A DNA stretch of 64,000 nt. Source: Nibrella viscosa (GTDB taxonomy: Bacteria; Bacteroidota; Bacteroidia; Cytophagales; Spirosomataceae). Where the stretch lies: contig NZ_BAABHB010000003.1 of NCBI RefSeq assembly GCF_039541875.1, positions 62,001 through 126,000 on the forward strand, given 5' to 3'. The notes beneath the pieces were generated by a model that saw nothing but the letters and a program-made list of their open reading frames with translations, had not been told where the DNA came from and searched no databases. This document shows, in pieces, positions 32,903 through 42,482 of the stretch (positions are counted from its first letter, which is position 1; every line of letters starts with the position of its first letter). Both the position numbers and the translations under genes were made by a program.

Positions 32903-34087
32903 CTAAAACAAGATTGCCGGATCGGCCCGCAGGAAGTCGGGCCAGGGTATACCGGTTTGGCCTATCAGGACCACTTTATGGGGTTTAAACTTCGTTTGGA
33001 AAGCAACCATACCCGCTGCTTGCCGGAAGCGGCCACTTTTTACCTCCAGACCCACTACCTGTTTGCCGCTCTTTAACACAAAGTCGACCTCATTCGGCCC
33101 TTCGCGCCAGTAAAACAGGGTAAGCTTACCCAGGCGGACCGACCGGTTCAGGTGTACACCGACTGCGGTCTCTACCCAACGGCCCCACTCCACCGGGTTG
33201 GCCCGTACCTGCTCAAACGAGTAGGGCGAAAACACCGAAAACAGGGCGCTGTTCTGCACCTGCCACTTGGGTATAGACCCTCGTTGGCGGGCTTTGTCCA
33301 TCGCGTACTTGTCCAGACTGCTCAACAGCCCCGCCGAATCCAGCAGTTGCGTATAATGCGATAAGGTAGTGGTGTTGCCTGCATCCTGTAGTTGCCCCAG
33401 CAGTTTGGTATACGACAGGATCTGCCCGGAATAGCTACCGCCTAACTCAAACAACTGCCGTAGCAGCGCCGGTTTATCTACCCTGGTCATCATCAGAATG
33501 TCCCTGGAGACGGTGGTTTCAACCAGGCTGTTGAGCACATAATCCCGCCACCGATCCGGCTGGCCGATTAGCGGGGCCGCCCCCGGATAGCCTCCGTAGT
33601 AAACAAACTGATCGGTAGAAAAGTCGAACGCCTGCTCCATCTCATCCAGGGTCCAGTGGGTGAGAGAGATAGTTTCAAAGCGGCCGGCCAGTGACTCACT
33701 CAGACCGCGCTGAATGAGCAGGCGGGCAGAACCGAGCAGGATGATCTTGAGTGGCGTTTGGCTGAAGGAGTCCTGATCCCACTGGGCTTTGACTTGTTCG
33801 GCCCAGTTATCAATCTTCTGGATCTCGTCGATAATCAGGAGGGCCTCGGTAGCTGCGGAGGTTTTGAGCAGAAAGCGGGCCGTCTCCCATTGCTGAGCAA
33901 TCCAGGCTACGTTGGCCGCCCCAACGGCATCGGCCGAGACATACTGGCATGGGAAATCCAGCTTCCGGATAAGCTGACGTACCAGGGTGGTCTTTCCTAC
34001 TTGTCGGGGACCCATCAAAACCTGTATGAATCGGCGCGGCTCCCGTAATCGCTCGTTAAGCAGGTCTATTTCGTTGCGCTCAAACAT
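32903..34087 (-). CDS. AAA ATPase with DUF4143 domain
   Basis: A 394-aa cytoplasmic protein. Walker A is GPRQVGKTT (K32), Walker B LLIIDEIQKI, and a sensor motif is IILLGSARLLI. The C-terminal DUF4143 domain has a nuclease-like ending: FYWREGPNEVDFVLKSGKQV, VGLEVKSG (the PD-(D/E)XK-like D-x-ExK). These ATPases are widespread in bacteria and archaea, often solitary and variable between strains; a role in DNA or defence is suspected but unproven. It stands alone, and its start is preceded by several TACTGAGTAAA/TACTCA words (34085-34130) that could be an operator. Confidence 0.9.
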   Translation of the reverse strand: MFERNEIDLLNERLREPRRFIQVLMGPRQVGKTTLVRQLIRKLDFPCQYVSADAVGAANVAWIAQQWETARFLLKTSAATEALLIIDEIQKIDNWAEQVKAQWDQDSFSQTPLKIILLGSARLLIQRGLSESLAGRFETISLTHWTLDEMEQAFDFSTDQFVYYGGYPGAAPLIGQPDRWRDYVLNSLVETTVSRDILMMTRVDKPALLRQLFELGGSYSGQILSYTKLLGQLQDAGNTTTLSHYTQLLDSAGLLSSLDKYAMDKARQRGSIPKWQVQNSALFSVFSPYSFEQVRANPVEWGRWVETAVGVHLNRSVRLGKLTLFYWREGPNEVDFVLKSGKQVVGLEVKSGRFRQAAGMVAFQTKFKPHKVVLIGQTGIPWPDFLRADPAILF

Positions 34088-34322
34088 AATTTACTCAATA
34101 TGCTGAGTAAAGTTAGGAGATATACTGAGTAAACCAAATTTGGCCTCAAACCTGGCTAATTTGTTGAGGACAAACGCTCATATGACGTTTTGGGTACTTT
34201 ATTGGACCTCCTTGACCGATTACTCAATCAGCTTCCTTTTACGCAACGTCCTTACAACTATGATGATACTGGCTGGATCTTTATAGTAGTTTTAATCTGA
34301 TAAACTATCCATCACCAGGTAA

Positions 34323-34925
34323 GTCAACGGTGCCATCCGACAGCTCAGCGCTGATTTTACGTACAACGCGAACCGCCAATTAACGACCGTGACTCTTGAT
34401 AAGGGCTACTACAACAAATACTATTACGAAGGCGGTCAACTCAAGCGTTCGGAAGAGTACGATAGCCGCAACCGGCTGGCGCTTAGCCATACGTACGCGT
34501 ACAATGCGCAACAGCAATTAAGTGAGCTGATTACCCAGGTTCTTGACCCTTTGGAAGAAGGAAGTACTGAAATCAAGCGAAGCTATACCTACGATAACTG
34601 GGGCAATGTGACGGAAGAAAAAATGTCGGTAAAGCAGCCTGGTAAAGAGGTTTATACGCTGGCATCCATCACCCGGTACGAGGGGTATGATCAACAGAAA
34701 AGTGCTGAAAATCTGACGGAGTTTTATCCGTACCTGCCGCAGATAAAAATGAACGTAAATAATCCTGGCAAACGGATCGCTCTCGATCCCGATGGCAACA
34801 CGATTCGTTCGACTCAGACGTATACCTATCAGTACAACGAACAGGGATACCCAAGCCGGAAAACAGTTCAAACCCAATCGGGTGCAACTGTTACGTCAAT
34901 CACGGCCACGTATCAATACGAGTAA
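34323..34925 (+). pseudogene. YD-repeat (RHS-like) protein fragment
   Basis: From 34323 the plus strand reads FTYNANRQLTTVTLDKGYY then repeats of the YD type (YYEGGQLKRSEEYDSRNRLA, RSYTYDNWGNVTEEK, YTYQYNEQGYPSRKTVQTQ). It ends in ITATYQYE, the common end of small YD-repeat lipoproteins. The open frame begins at a stop (34320-34322) with no ATG or signal peptide; the first GTG is at 34389. Upstream, YNYDDTG is visible in another frame followed by stops. I read it as the C-terminal part of a decayed lipoprotein. Confidence 0.65.
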
Positions 34926-34980
34926 ACGGAAAAAAATAGATGTCGCTCGTAAAGCAGCACCTATCTCGCTACATCGTACC

Positions 34981-35025
34981 TGAAGGTTGAATACTGGCGT
35001 ATATTGCGCCAGTATTCAACCTTCA
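34981..35025. repeat. Perfect 19-bp inverted repeat next to a start codon
   Basis: Arms 34981-34999 and 35007-35025 (core AGGTTGAATACTGGCG) with a 7-base loop. It lies 56 bp after the YD fragment stop and ends two bases before the ATG at 35028, so it could be a terminator for the first and would sequester the ribosome-binding region of the second. Confidence 0.85.
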
Positions 35026-35027
35026 CT

Positions 35028-35336
35028 ATGAGAAAATCAACGGTATATTGGGGACTACTTTTCGTTTCGCTGCTGTCTGTTAGCGGTTTATATGGGCAAA
35101 CGGTTTCTCCGTCCAGGTTCTGGTTAAGCGGGGGGATAGGCAAAACGCATCTGCCCAGCGCCATGCTGGCGGCCGGTTATGAGTTCAGCCAGATACCTAC
35201 AGTGCTTACCGCCCGGTATTCTGTTAGTGGTGAACTTGTGCCAATGGTTGAGCCCGCTATTAAAGTCAGTGAGGTAGGGCTATTATACGGGTTGCGGGTC
35301 GGCAAGTTCCGCCTGTCTGCCGGGTTGAGCCTCTGA
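35028..35336 (+). pseudogene. Truncated outer-membrane beta-barrel protein
   Basis: 102 codons from ATG 35028: a signal peptide (MRKSTVYWGLLFVSLLSVSG), then alternating strand-like sequence (RFWLSGGIGKTHL, SAMLAAGYEFSQIP, VGLLYGLRVGKFRLSAGLSL) and a TGA stop. It looks like the first four or so strands of a small outer-membrane barrel that normally has about 200 residues. No continuation is evident in other frames directly after. It may be a remnant rather than a functional gene. Confidence 0.5.
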
Positions 35337-35431
35337 AGTAAACGTGTTTACCTACTGTCCTGCAGAAACTGGGTAGCCTACTATTGCTTCACCGCATGGC
35401 TGCGGTAAACGCCGGGTAAAGCGTTACGGTG

Positions 35432-36214
35432 TCAAAATGCGTATACCTCGTAATTGACCTGGTGAACAATCCCGTCTCGCAAAGCAACACTTATCAATAC
35501 ATACGCTTCTATTGGAATGTCATCCAGCGCAGCCGGTCGCCAGGGAGGCATATTGGCCATAGCTTCTGCTACCTGCTGATTTATAATCTGTTCCGGTAGT
35601 GGCCGCAGTTTAACAGCCGGCAGGGTTCGTGGCCCAGACAGGGTTCCGTCTTTATGTACGGTAGCTTCTACAGTTATAAACGCCGGCGCATCAACCAGAT
35701 TTATTTTCCGACGGTCCAGGCGGTCCCGCAGGAACTCCACAAATGGCTTTTGTCCACCCGGAAAGTCAACGGTTGTCAGCAGCGGCTGACAAGGGCGGGC
35801 TTGCCCGTCCGGTGAGAAGCACTGGCTGGTTCGTAATTCGCCGTTGCGGTACTGTTCCCGGCGTTTCGGTGATCCATCTTCGTGGTAAGCCGCTAGCGGC
35901 CCATTGATCCGGTTTCTCTTGAAATCACAGGCTAGCTGAAGCTGACCGGTTTTGTACCAGTACCGCGTCTGGCCGTGTCTGATGCGAAGCGGGTAGTCCT
36001 GGAAATGCTCTTCTGACATACGCCGGCCGGTTCTGTCAAAACAGCGAACGGTCGCCAATCGACCGTGTCGGTCGTGAACGGTAATCTCCTCAATGTGATC
36101 GCCCAGATCTGTCCGATACACACGGTGTTTCGGGTAACGCTTTGCTGGCGGATCATCCGCAGGGGTTAAACTGCAGAGCAGGAGGGCCAGTGGAAGAATG
36201 AGGAGCCTGTTCAT
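35432..36214 (-). CDS. Exported MORN-repeat (toxin-antitoxin YwqK-like) protein with TonB C-terminal-like domain
   Basis: About 260 aa. After a signal peptide (LLILPLALLLCSLTPA), residues ~85-150 contain MORN/YwqK-type repeats (HGQTRYWYKTGQLQLACDFK, INGPLAAYHEDGSPKRREQY). From ~165 it continues with a domain like the TonB C-terminus (FVEFLRDRLD, ITVEATVHKDGTLSG, MPPWRPAALDDIPI). This combination occurs in many Bacteroidota periplasmic proteins; the function is not established. Solitary gene. A hairpin at 36299-36339 lies upstream. Confidence 0.75.
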   Translation of the reverse strand: MNRLLILPLALLLCSLTPADDPPAKRYPKHRVYRTDLGDHIEEITVHDRHGRLATVRCFDRTGRRMSEEHFQDYPLRIRHGQTRYWYKTGQLQLACDFKRNRINGPLAAYHEDGSPKRREQYRNGELRTSQCFSPDGQARPCQPLLTTVDFPGGQKPFVEFLRDRLDRRKINLVDAPAFITVEATVHKDGTLSGPRTLPAVKLRPLPEQIINQQVAEAMANMPPWRPAALDDIPIEAYVLISVALRDGIVHQVNYEVYAF

Positions 36215-36298
36215 GAAAGACAAATCGTAGCCATGGGTGGATAAGAGCCGGATTTGTTTTCAATATACTGAAAGAATCAATGGAAGGAGTGATGTCTC

Positions 36299-36339
36299 TA
36301 CTCCGCTCGTCCACAATACAATCGCGGGCGAGCGGAGTA
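36299..36339. repeat. 11-bp-stem hairpin in intergenic DNA
   Basis: TACTCCGCTCG (36299-36309) and its reverse complement at 36329-36339, with a 19-base loop. It lies between divergent genes, so it is unlikely to be a terminator of either. Confidence 0.6.
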
Positions 36340-36486
36340 AGCCTTCAGGACATAGGACCGTAAGTAATTCCTTTAGCCATTTTCAGATTTTTGGGGTTAT
36401 AGTAGTAAACAAATCCATCGAAATCAGGTAAATACTTAAGCCGGCTGCAAGTCGGCGCTACCTGACTATAATCTCAATGGCTTCCT

Positions 36487-37833
36487 ATGTTAAAGTTTGA
36501 AAATCTTTCCCTGAATATACCGGATACGACCAAGCCGCGGGTAGTCATCATCGGCGGAGGGTTTGGGGGTATCAACCTCGCCAAAAACCTCGACAATAAA
36601 GCGTTCCAGATCGTGATGTTCGACAAGCAGAACTACCACGGTTTCTGGCCGCTGCTCTACCAGGTGGCTACCGCCGGGCTGGAGCCCGACGCCATTGCCG
36701 AGCCGCTGCGGAAGATGTTCGATGAAGATTACGAGGATTTCCACTTCCGGCTCGTTCGGGTCACGGGCGTCAATCCGCAGGCCAAAACGGTGGTAACGCT
36801 TATCGGCGAACTCAAATACGATTACCTGGTCATTGCCACGGGCACTAAAGCTAATTTCTTCGGCAATGAGCAGGTACAAAAATATTCGTTTCCGCTTAAA
36901 ACCATTCCCGAAGCGCTTAACCTCCGCAGCCAACTGCTGCAATCGTTCGAGCAGGCTAGTATTACCAGAGATCCGGATATCCGGCAGGCCCTGCTCAACT
37001 TTGTGATTGTGGGCGCGGGACCTACGGGCGTGGAACTGGCCGGGTCGCTGGCCGAAATGCGCAAACACGTGCTGCCGGGCGATTATCCGGGACTGGACTT
37101 CAGCAAAATGAATATCTACCTGGTGGAGGGCCTCGACCGGGTGCTGCCGCCTATGTCGCCGGAGGCTAGTCAGAAGACGTACAAGTACCTCACAGACATG
37201 GGTATCAACATGAAGCTCAATACCCTGGTGGAAACGTACGATGGCGAGGTGGTTACGCTTAAGGGTGGTGAGCAGATCCGCTCCCATACGGTAATCTGGG
37301 CGGCCGGGGTAACCGGGGCACTCATCGACGGATTACCAAACGAGGTGATAGCGCGGGGTGGCCGGGTGATGGTGAATCGCTTCAACCAAATTGAAGGGTT
37401 CCCTGATATTTACGCCATCGGCGACATTGCGCTGATGAAAACCGATAAGTTTCCCAACGGCCATCCGGGCGTAGCGCAGCCGGCTATTCAGCAGGGCCGG
37501 TTGCTGGCCAAAAACCTGAACCGGACCATTCGGGGCGAAAAAATGGAGGAGTTCGAGTACTTCGACAAAGGGTCGCTGGCCATTATCGGGCGCAGTCGGG
37601 CGGTAGCCGACCTGCCTGGTAACCGGCACATAGGCGGATTCTTTGCCTGGGTAATCTGGCTGGTGGTTCACATTTACTACCTCATCGGGTTCCGGAGCAA
37701 GCTGATCGTACTGAGTAACTGGATGTATCGACTCTTTACCTATGAGCGCGGCACCCGGCTCATCATCCGGCCGTTTGTCCGGCCGGGCGATAAAGAGGCT
37801 CAGGAGTTCATGCTGAAGAACGAGATGGGGTAA
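36487..37833 (+). CDS. ndh: Type II NADH:quinone oxidoreductase
   Basis: A 448-aa single-subunit flavoprotein. N-terminal FAD-binding motif VVIIGGGFGGINLAKNL; NAD-binding motif FVIVGAGPTGVELAGSLAEM; the quinone-enzyme motif AQPAIQQGRLLAKNL and AIGDIA before it. The C-terminal ~80 residues are strongly hydrophobic/amphipathic (FFAWVIWLVVHIYYLIGF), fitting membrane attachment. It oxidises NADH and reduces the quinone pool without pumping protons. It is one of the standard respiratory entry points in Cytophagales. No operon partners: the S46 peptidase begins 78 bp later with its own signal. Confidence 0.93.
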   Translation: MLKFENLSLNIPDTTKPRVVIIGGGFGGINLAKNLDNKAFQIVMFDKQNYHGFWPLLYQVATAGLEPDAIAEPLRKMFDEDYEDFHFRLVRVTGVNPQAKTVVTLIGELKYDYLVIATGTKANFFGNEQVQKYSFPLKTIPEALNLRSQLLQSFEQASITRDPDIRQALLNFVIVGAGPTGVELAGSLAEMRKHVLPGDYPGLDFSKMNIYLVEGLDRVLPPMSPEASQKTYKYLTDMGINMKLNTLVETYDGEVVTLKGGEQIRSHTVIWAAGVTGALIDGLPNEVIARGGRVMVNRFNQIEGFPDIYAIGDIALMKTDKFPNGHPGVAQPAIQQGRLLAKNLNRTIRGEKMEEFEYFDKGSLAIIGRSRAVADLPGNRHIGGFFAWVIWLVVHIYYLIGFRSKLIVLSNWMYRLFTYERGTRLIIRPFVRPGDKEAQEFMLKNEMG

Positions 37834-37911
37834 GCCTGTTCGTTCATATAAGGGAAACGCTTACCTTTACCGGATTGGTGTCTTACTATCCTTTTGCCTG
37901 TTTTAACCTGT

Positions 37912-40020
37912 ATGAATCAACATCTGATTGATAAAAAAAGGCTGACCGGGGCCTTGTTCCTCACCCTGCTGGTTGCGGCCGCCCAGGGTCAGCAAGCCAC
38001 GCTGAATCCGGATACCGTCAAAGCCGGGCGCTTCGACCTGGGTAAGATGTGGACCTTCGATAATCCGCCGAAGGAGTATTTCCGCCAGACCTATAATTTC
38101 AGCCCCGACGATAAGTGGTTTGAGGAAGTGCGGCTGGCCTCTCTGCGCTTTGCCGATTACTGCTCGGCCTCGTTTGTGTCGCCTGGCGGCCTGGTGATGA
38201 CCAACCATCACTGTGCCCGCGAATCGGGGGTAGCGGTGCAGCGCAAGGGTGAGGACCTGGTCAACAAAGGCTTTTTTGCCAAAACCGGGGCCGAAGAACG
38301 CAAGGTGCCGGGCCTGTTTGTCGATCAACTGGTGCGTATTGAAGACATTACCAGCCGGGTGCAGTCGGCCATCAGTGCGAATACCTCCGAGCAGGCACAG
38401 TTGCAGGCCCGTGAACAGGCGTTTGACGATATAAAAAAGGAATACCAGACCCGCGAAGGCTGGAAAGGGCTGGAACTGCAAACCATTTCATTTTACAACG
38501 GGGGTCGATACTCGCTGTACGGCTTTAAGCGGTATACCGATGTGCGGCTGGTGTTTATGCCCGAACTGCAGCTCGGCTTTTTCGGGGGCGACCCGGATAA
38601 CTTCACCTATCCGCGTTACTCACTGGATTGCTCTTTCTTCCGGGTGTATGATAACGGCAAGCCGTTGCAAACCACACATTATTTTAAATTCAACCCCAAC
38701 GGCATTCGCGACGGCGAACCGGTATTTGTGACGGGTAACCCTGGCAATACCGAGCGGCTGAAAACCACGGCGGAACTGGAATACGACCGGGATTATCGGA
38801 TGCCGTATATTCTGCAACTGCTCCGCAACCGTTCCAGTGCCCTTCAGGCTTACAATGCTACCGTCAAAAGCGACAGTATCCAGAATGAAATTTTCAGCTT
38901 CGAGAACAGCTATAAAGCATACAACGGGCAACTTGCCGGTTTGCGTGACCCGTACCTGCTGGCCCGTAAATCGGCTTTTGAAAAGCAGTTTCAGGCCGAT
39001 GCCCGCAGCAAAGGGATAGATGCCGCGCGGCTGACGGTTTGGGAGTACCTGACCTCCAACACGCTGCAGTTGCGGAAGCTGTTCAATGACAATACGTATC
39101 TGGCACCGAACCCATTGGCGCAGGGCGAGGTTCTTGCCTTTGCATATTTACTGGCCTTGTACGGCGACGCCATCAATGGACAGCCGCAAATGGCCGATCG
39201 TATCCGGACCATGCTGGAGCCGCCCGTGGTAAAATCCCGGTCGCTGGAGGAGGCTTACCTGGCTGCGCACCTGAGCGAGGTGCAGACGGCTTTAGGTAAT
39301 GATGACCCGTATGTGAAAGCAGCCCTGGGCGGGCGCTCACCCAAAGAAGCGGCCTCGTACCTGTTGTCGCAAACAAAACTGACCAACCCCGCCTTCGTCA
39401 ACGACCTGATCACTAAAGGCGCAATGGCCATCACCACCTCCAACGACCCGATGCTGGAGGTGGCCCGGCAGGCCGTGAAACGGTATCAGACAGCCAGCGG
39501 CAGCGCCCGGCAAATCAGCGCCCGGCAGGAGGTCTTACGGCAGCAACTCGGCCGACTACTGTACGATGTCTATGGAACCAGCTTCCCGCCCGATGCTACG
39601 TTCTCGCTGCGGATCAACGATGGCGTGGTGAAAAGCTACCCCTACAACGGCACCATAGCGCCTATCATGACCACGTATGCCGGCTTGTATGACCGGTATT
39701 ACTCCTTCAACGGGAAAGCTCCCTGGTCGTTGCCGGCACGCTGGAAAAACCCGCCCATGGCCCTGCTACGGGAGCCGATGTGTTTTATCTCTACCAACGA
39801 CATCATCGGTGGTAACTCCGGTAGCCCAATCATCAACAAAAACCGGGAAGCGGTAGGCTTAGCCTTTGACGGAAATATTGAAAGCCTGCCCGGTTCATTC
39901 ATCTTCGTGCCCGAACTAAACCGGTGTATCTCTGTCCATACCGGCGGCATTATTGCGGCCATGCGGCATATCTACAAGGCCGACCGGTTAATTACGGAAC
40001 TGGTGGGAGCTCCCAGGTAG
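37912..40020 (+). CDS. S46-family dipeptidyl peptidase (DPP7/DPP11-like)
   Basis: About 702 aa from ATG 37912. Signal peptide (LTGALFLTLLVAAAQG), then the chymotrypsin-fold motifs unique to S46. These are GLVMTNHHCARESGV (catalytic His), GGDPDNFTYPRYSLD (catalytic Asp) and FISTNDIIGGNSGSPIINK (catalytic Ser in GNSGSP). A helical domain regulates the active site and binds the peptide N-terminus. These periplasmic exopeptidases release dipeptides. An S9 peptidase follows, so the two probably work in sequence on imported peptides, but a strong terminator separates them. Confidence 0.95.
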   Translation: MNQHLIDKKRLTGALFLTLLVAAAQGQQATLNPDTVKAGRFDLGKMWTFDNPPKEYFRQTYNFSPDDKWFEEVRLASLRFADYCSASFVSPGGLVMTNHHCARESGVAVQRKGEDLVNKGFFAKTGAEERKVPGLFVDQLVRIEDITSRVQSAISANTSEQAQLQAREQAFDDIKKEYQTREGWKGLELQTISFYNGGRYSLYGFKRYTDVRLVFMPELQLGFFGGDPDNFTYPRYSLDCSFFRVYDNGKPLQTTHYFKFNPNGIRDGEPVFVTGNPGNTERLKTTAELEYDRDYRMPYILQLLRNRSSALQAYNATVKSDSIQNEIFSFENSYKAYNGQLAGLRDPYLLARKSAFEKQFQADARSKGIDAARLTVWEYLTSNTLQLRKLFNDNTYLAPNPLAQGEVLAFAYLLALYGDAINGQPQMADRIRTMLEPPVVKSRSLEEAYLAAHLSEVQTALGNDDPYVKAALGGRSPKEAASYLLSQTKLTNPAFVNDLITKGAMAITTSNDPMLEVARQAVKRYQTASGSARQISARQEVLRQQLGRLLYDVYGTSFPPDATFSLRINDGVVKSYPYNGTIAPIMTTYAGLYDRYYSFNGKAPWSLPARWKNPPMALLREPMCFISTNDIIGGNSGSPIINKNREAVGLAFDGNIESLPGSFIFVPELNRCISVHTGGIIAAMRHIYKADRLITELVGAPR

Positions 40021-40045
40021 CCCATGGGAAATAGCCTTTTGAAGC

Positions 40046-40077
40046 AAAGCCGGACCGACAGTCTGTCCGGCTTTTTT
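40046..40077 (+). terminator. Rho-independent terminator after the S46 peptidase
   Basis: AAAGCCGGAC and GTCCGGCTTT (10-bp perfect stem, 9-base loop) followed by a run of Ts. Confidence 0.9.
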
Positions 40078-40117
40078 GTGTACCTTCATGGCTTGTTTTA
40101 TCACTCGAAAAACCTGC

Positions 40118-42376
40118 ATGAAGAAATTGCTGCTGATTGGCGTGGCGCTGTGGCTGGTCAATCCGGTTGCTCAGGCGCAGACCGCCAAACCGAACGATAA
40201 TCCCCGCGCTATTGTCGCTACCGATCTGACCCGCATCAAACAGGCCGGTGCCGTGGCCGTATCGCCCGACGGGCAGCGGGCCGTGTACACCCTGACCATC
40301 ATCGAACCAAAAGACGGTGAAGCGTTCGAGTACGATTACCGCACTCACATTTACCTGCTCGACCTGAAGCCGGGGGCTACCCCGAAAGCCCTGACCCGAG
40401 GCAGCGAGAGCGCCCGTCAGCCGGTATGGTCGCCGGACGGGAAATCAATTGCGTTTGTCCGCACGGTGAAAGGCAAGCCGCAAATCTTTGTCATGCCGCT
40501 GGATGGGGGCGAAGCCTGGCAACTCACCAGCGGCAAATACGGGGCCGGTAACCCGCGCTGGTCGCCCGATGGCACAAAGCTGGTGTACAGCGCCGATTTG
40601 AGCCTGTCGGACATGCTGAAAGACTCCGTGCTGAATCCGGGCAAGCGGCTGCCGTCGTGGTCGCTGGAGAAGCCGGGCTTTGCTACCAACAGCTTTATTA
40701 CCCCCGATAAATCGGTGAAGCCGAATCCGGACGGCACGCTGGCCGAAATCCGGGCGTACCTGAACAAAGATGTGGAAGACAAAAAAGCAAAAGTCGTAAA
40801 CCGGCTCGACTTCCAGGGCGAATCGACCACCGAGCCGGAGCTGCAATTTGCACATCTGTACGTGATTGAGGTTCGGGAAGGCGCTGCGGCCAGACCACTG
40901 ACCCGTGGCTATCAGTCTTACCAGGGAGCCGAATGGAGAGGCAACAACGGCCTGCTGGCGGTAACCGAGCGCGATACGCTGAAGCACCCCGACCGGGAGC
41001 AGGAGAATCAGATTATCTGGCTGGCCGCCGACGGCTCCGGCAAGCGCACTACCGTTCTGGCCCAGGCCGGGCGCAGCTATTTTGCCCCCACAATCTCGCC
41101 GGATGGTCGTCAACTGGCGCTGCTGACCAGCACGCCGGGCAGTGTAGGTTTCCCGCAACTGGCACTTGCCACGCTGAACGGTACTACTGCTTCGGCTCCG
41201 CAGATCGTCGCGTTCGACCGGTCGGCCGGTAGTGTAAAGTGGGCTCCGGTAACGCCGGTAATAGCTAAAGGTAAAAAGGTTCCTGTAGCGGGCAATATGC
41301 TGTATTTTACGGCTCCTGCCAACGGCGGCTTTCCGCTATACCGGCTAGACGGCAATACGCTACAGGTAACGCAGCTATCGGATTTTAACAGTGGCATCGG
41401 CAGCTTTGGTATCTCAACAGATAAAGTGGTTTTTGCCAAAACGGAAGTGGCTAATCCGTCGGAGGTCTATGTAGCACCCATAGGCATGACAACCGCTACC
41501 TTCGCCAATGCCACCAGACTCACCAGTCATAACGACTGGGTAACCACCAAAGTGCTGAGCCAGCCCGAAAAGCGCACCTACCGCAACGCAAAAGGGCAGA
41601 CCGTGGAGTACTGGATCATGAAACCCGCTTTTGCCGAAGCCGGTAAGAAATACCCCCTGCTGGTGCAGATGCACGGTGGGCCGACTGCCATGTGGGGGCC
41701 GGGTGAACCCTCCATGTGGCATGAGCTTCAGTTCTTTTGCTCGCAGGGCTATGGTGTTGTCTACGCCAATCCGCGGGGCTCGGGCGGTTACGGGCAGGAT
41801 TTCCAGAAAGCCAACTACCAGGACTGGGGCACCGGCCCGGCCGAAGACGTACTGGCGGCTGCCACTGATGCTGCCAAAGAAGCCTGGGCCGATACCAGCC
41901 GGCAGGTAATTACCGGAGGCTCCTATGCGGGCTACCTGACCGCCTGGATTGTGGCCCATGACAACCGCTTCAAAGCGGCCTTTTCGCAGCGGGGGGTGTA
42001 CGACCTGACTACGTTTATGGGTGAGGGCAATGCCTGGCGACTGGTGCCGAACTACTTCGGCGGCTACCCCTGGCAGAAAGACATTCAGTCGGTACTGGAT
42101 GCCAACTCCCCGCTGACCTTTGTGGACAAAATCCGGACGCCCCTGCTCATCAAACACGGCGAAAACGACCTCCGGACGGGCGTTATCCAGAGCGAAATGC
42201 TCTACAAAAGCCTGAAAGTGCTGGGGCGGCCCGTCGAATACGTCCGGATGCCCGGCGCTACGCACGAGCTGAGCCGCTCGGGCAACGTGCGTCAGCGCAT
42301 CGACCGGACACTGCGGATTTATGAATTTTTTGAACGCTATGTAGGACAGTCACCGGTACGGCTCACGGAAAAGTAA
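40118..42376 (+). CDS. S9-family prolyl oligopeptidase-type exopeptidase
   Basis: About 752 aa from ATG 40118, chosen because it begins a clean signal peptide (MKKLLLIGVALWLVNPVAQA). The N-terminal half is a WD40-like beta-propeller (SPDGQRAVYTLTI, WSPDGKSIAFVR, WSPDGTKLVYSAD, ISPDGRQLALLTS). The C-terminal alpha/beta hydrolase has the nucleophile in VITGGSYAGYLTAWI, the acid in IKHGENDLRTG and the histidine in MPGATHELSRSG. Such periplasmic DPP/AOP-like enzymes trim peptides. Its location behind the S46 peptidase suggests a peptide-use role. Confidence 0.94.
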   Translation: MKKLLLIGVALWLVNPVAQAQTAKPNDNPRAIVATDLTRIKQAGAVAVSPDGQRAVYTLTIIEPKDGEAFEYDYRTHIYLLDLKPGATPKALTRGSESARQPVWSPDGKSIAFVRTVKGKPQIFVMPLDGGEAWQLTSGKYGAGNPRWSPDGTKLVYSADLSLSDMLKDSVLNPGKRLPSWSLEKPGFATNSFITPDKSVKPNPDGTLAEIRAYLNKDVEDKKAKVVNRLDFQGESTTEPELQFAHLYVIEVREGAAARPLTRGYQSYQGAEWRGNNGLLAVTERDTLKHPDREQENQIIWLAADGSGKRTTVLAQAGRSYFAPTISPDGRQLALLTSTPGSVGFPQLALATLNGTTASAPQIVAFDRSAGSVKWAPVTPVIAKGKKVPVAGNMLYFTAPANGGFPLYRLDGNTLQVTQLSDFNSGIGSFGISTDKVVFAKTEVANPSEVYVAPIGMTTATFANATRLTSHNDWVTTKVLSQPEKRTYRNAKGQTVEYWIMKPAFAEAGKKYPLLVQMHGGPTAMWGPGEPSMWHELQFFCSQGYGVVYANPRGSGGYGQDFQKANYQDWGTGPAEDVLAAATDAAKEAWADTSRQVITGGSYAGYLTAWIVAHDNRFKAAFSQRGVYDLTTFMGEGNAWRLVPNYFGGYPWQKDIQSVLDANSPLTFVDKIRTPLLIKHGENDLRTGVIQSEMLYKSLKVLGRPVEYVRMPGATHELSRSGNVRQRIDRTLRIYEFFERYVGQSPVRLTEK

Positions 42377-42482
42377 AACCAGAAAGCTCTATCCGGAGTT
42401 TAACGGCTTGTTGGCACCACATTGGTAGCTATGCCGGCAAGCCGTTCTTCTTAACGGCAGCCTTACAGACATACATGCAGCT

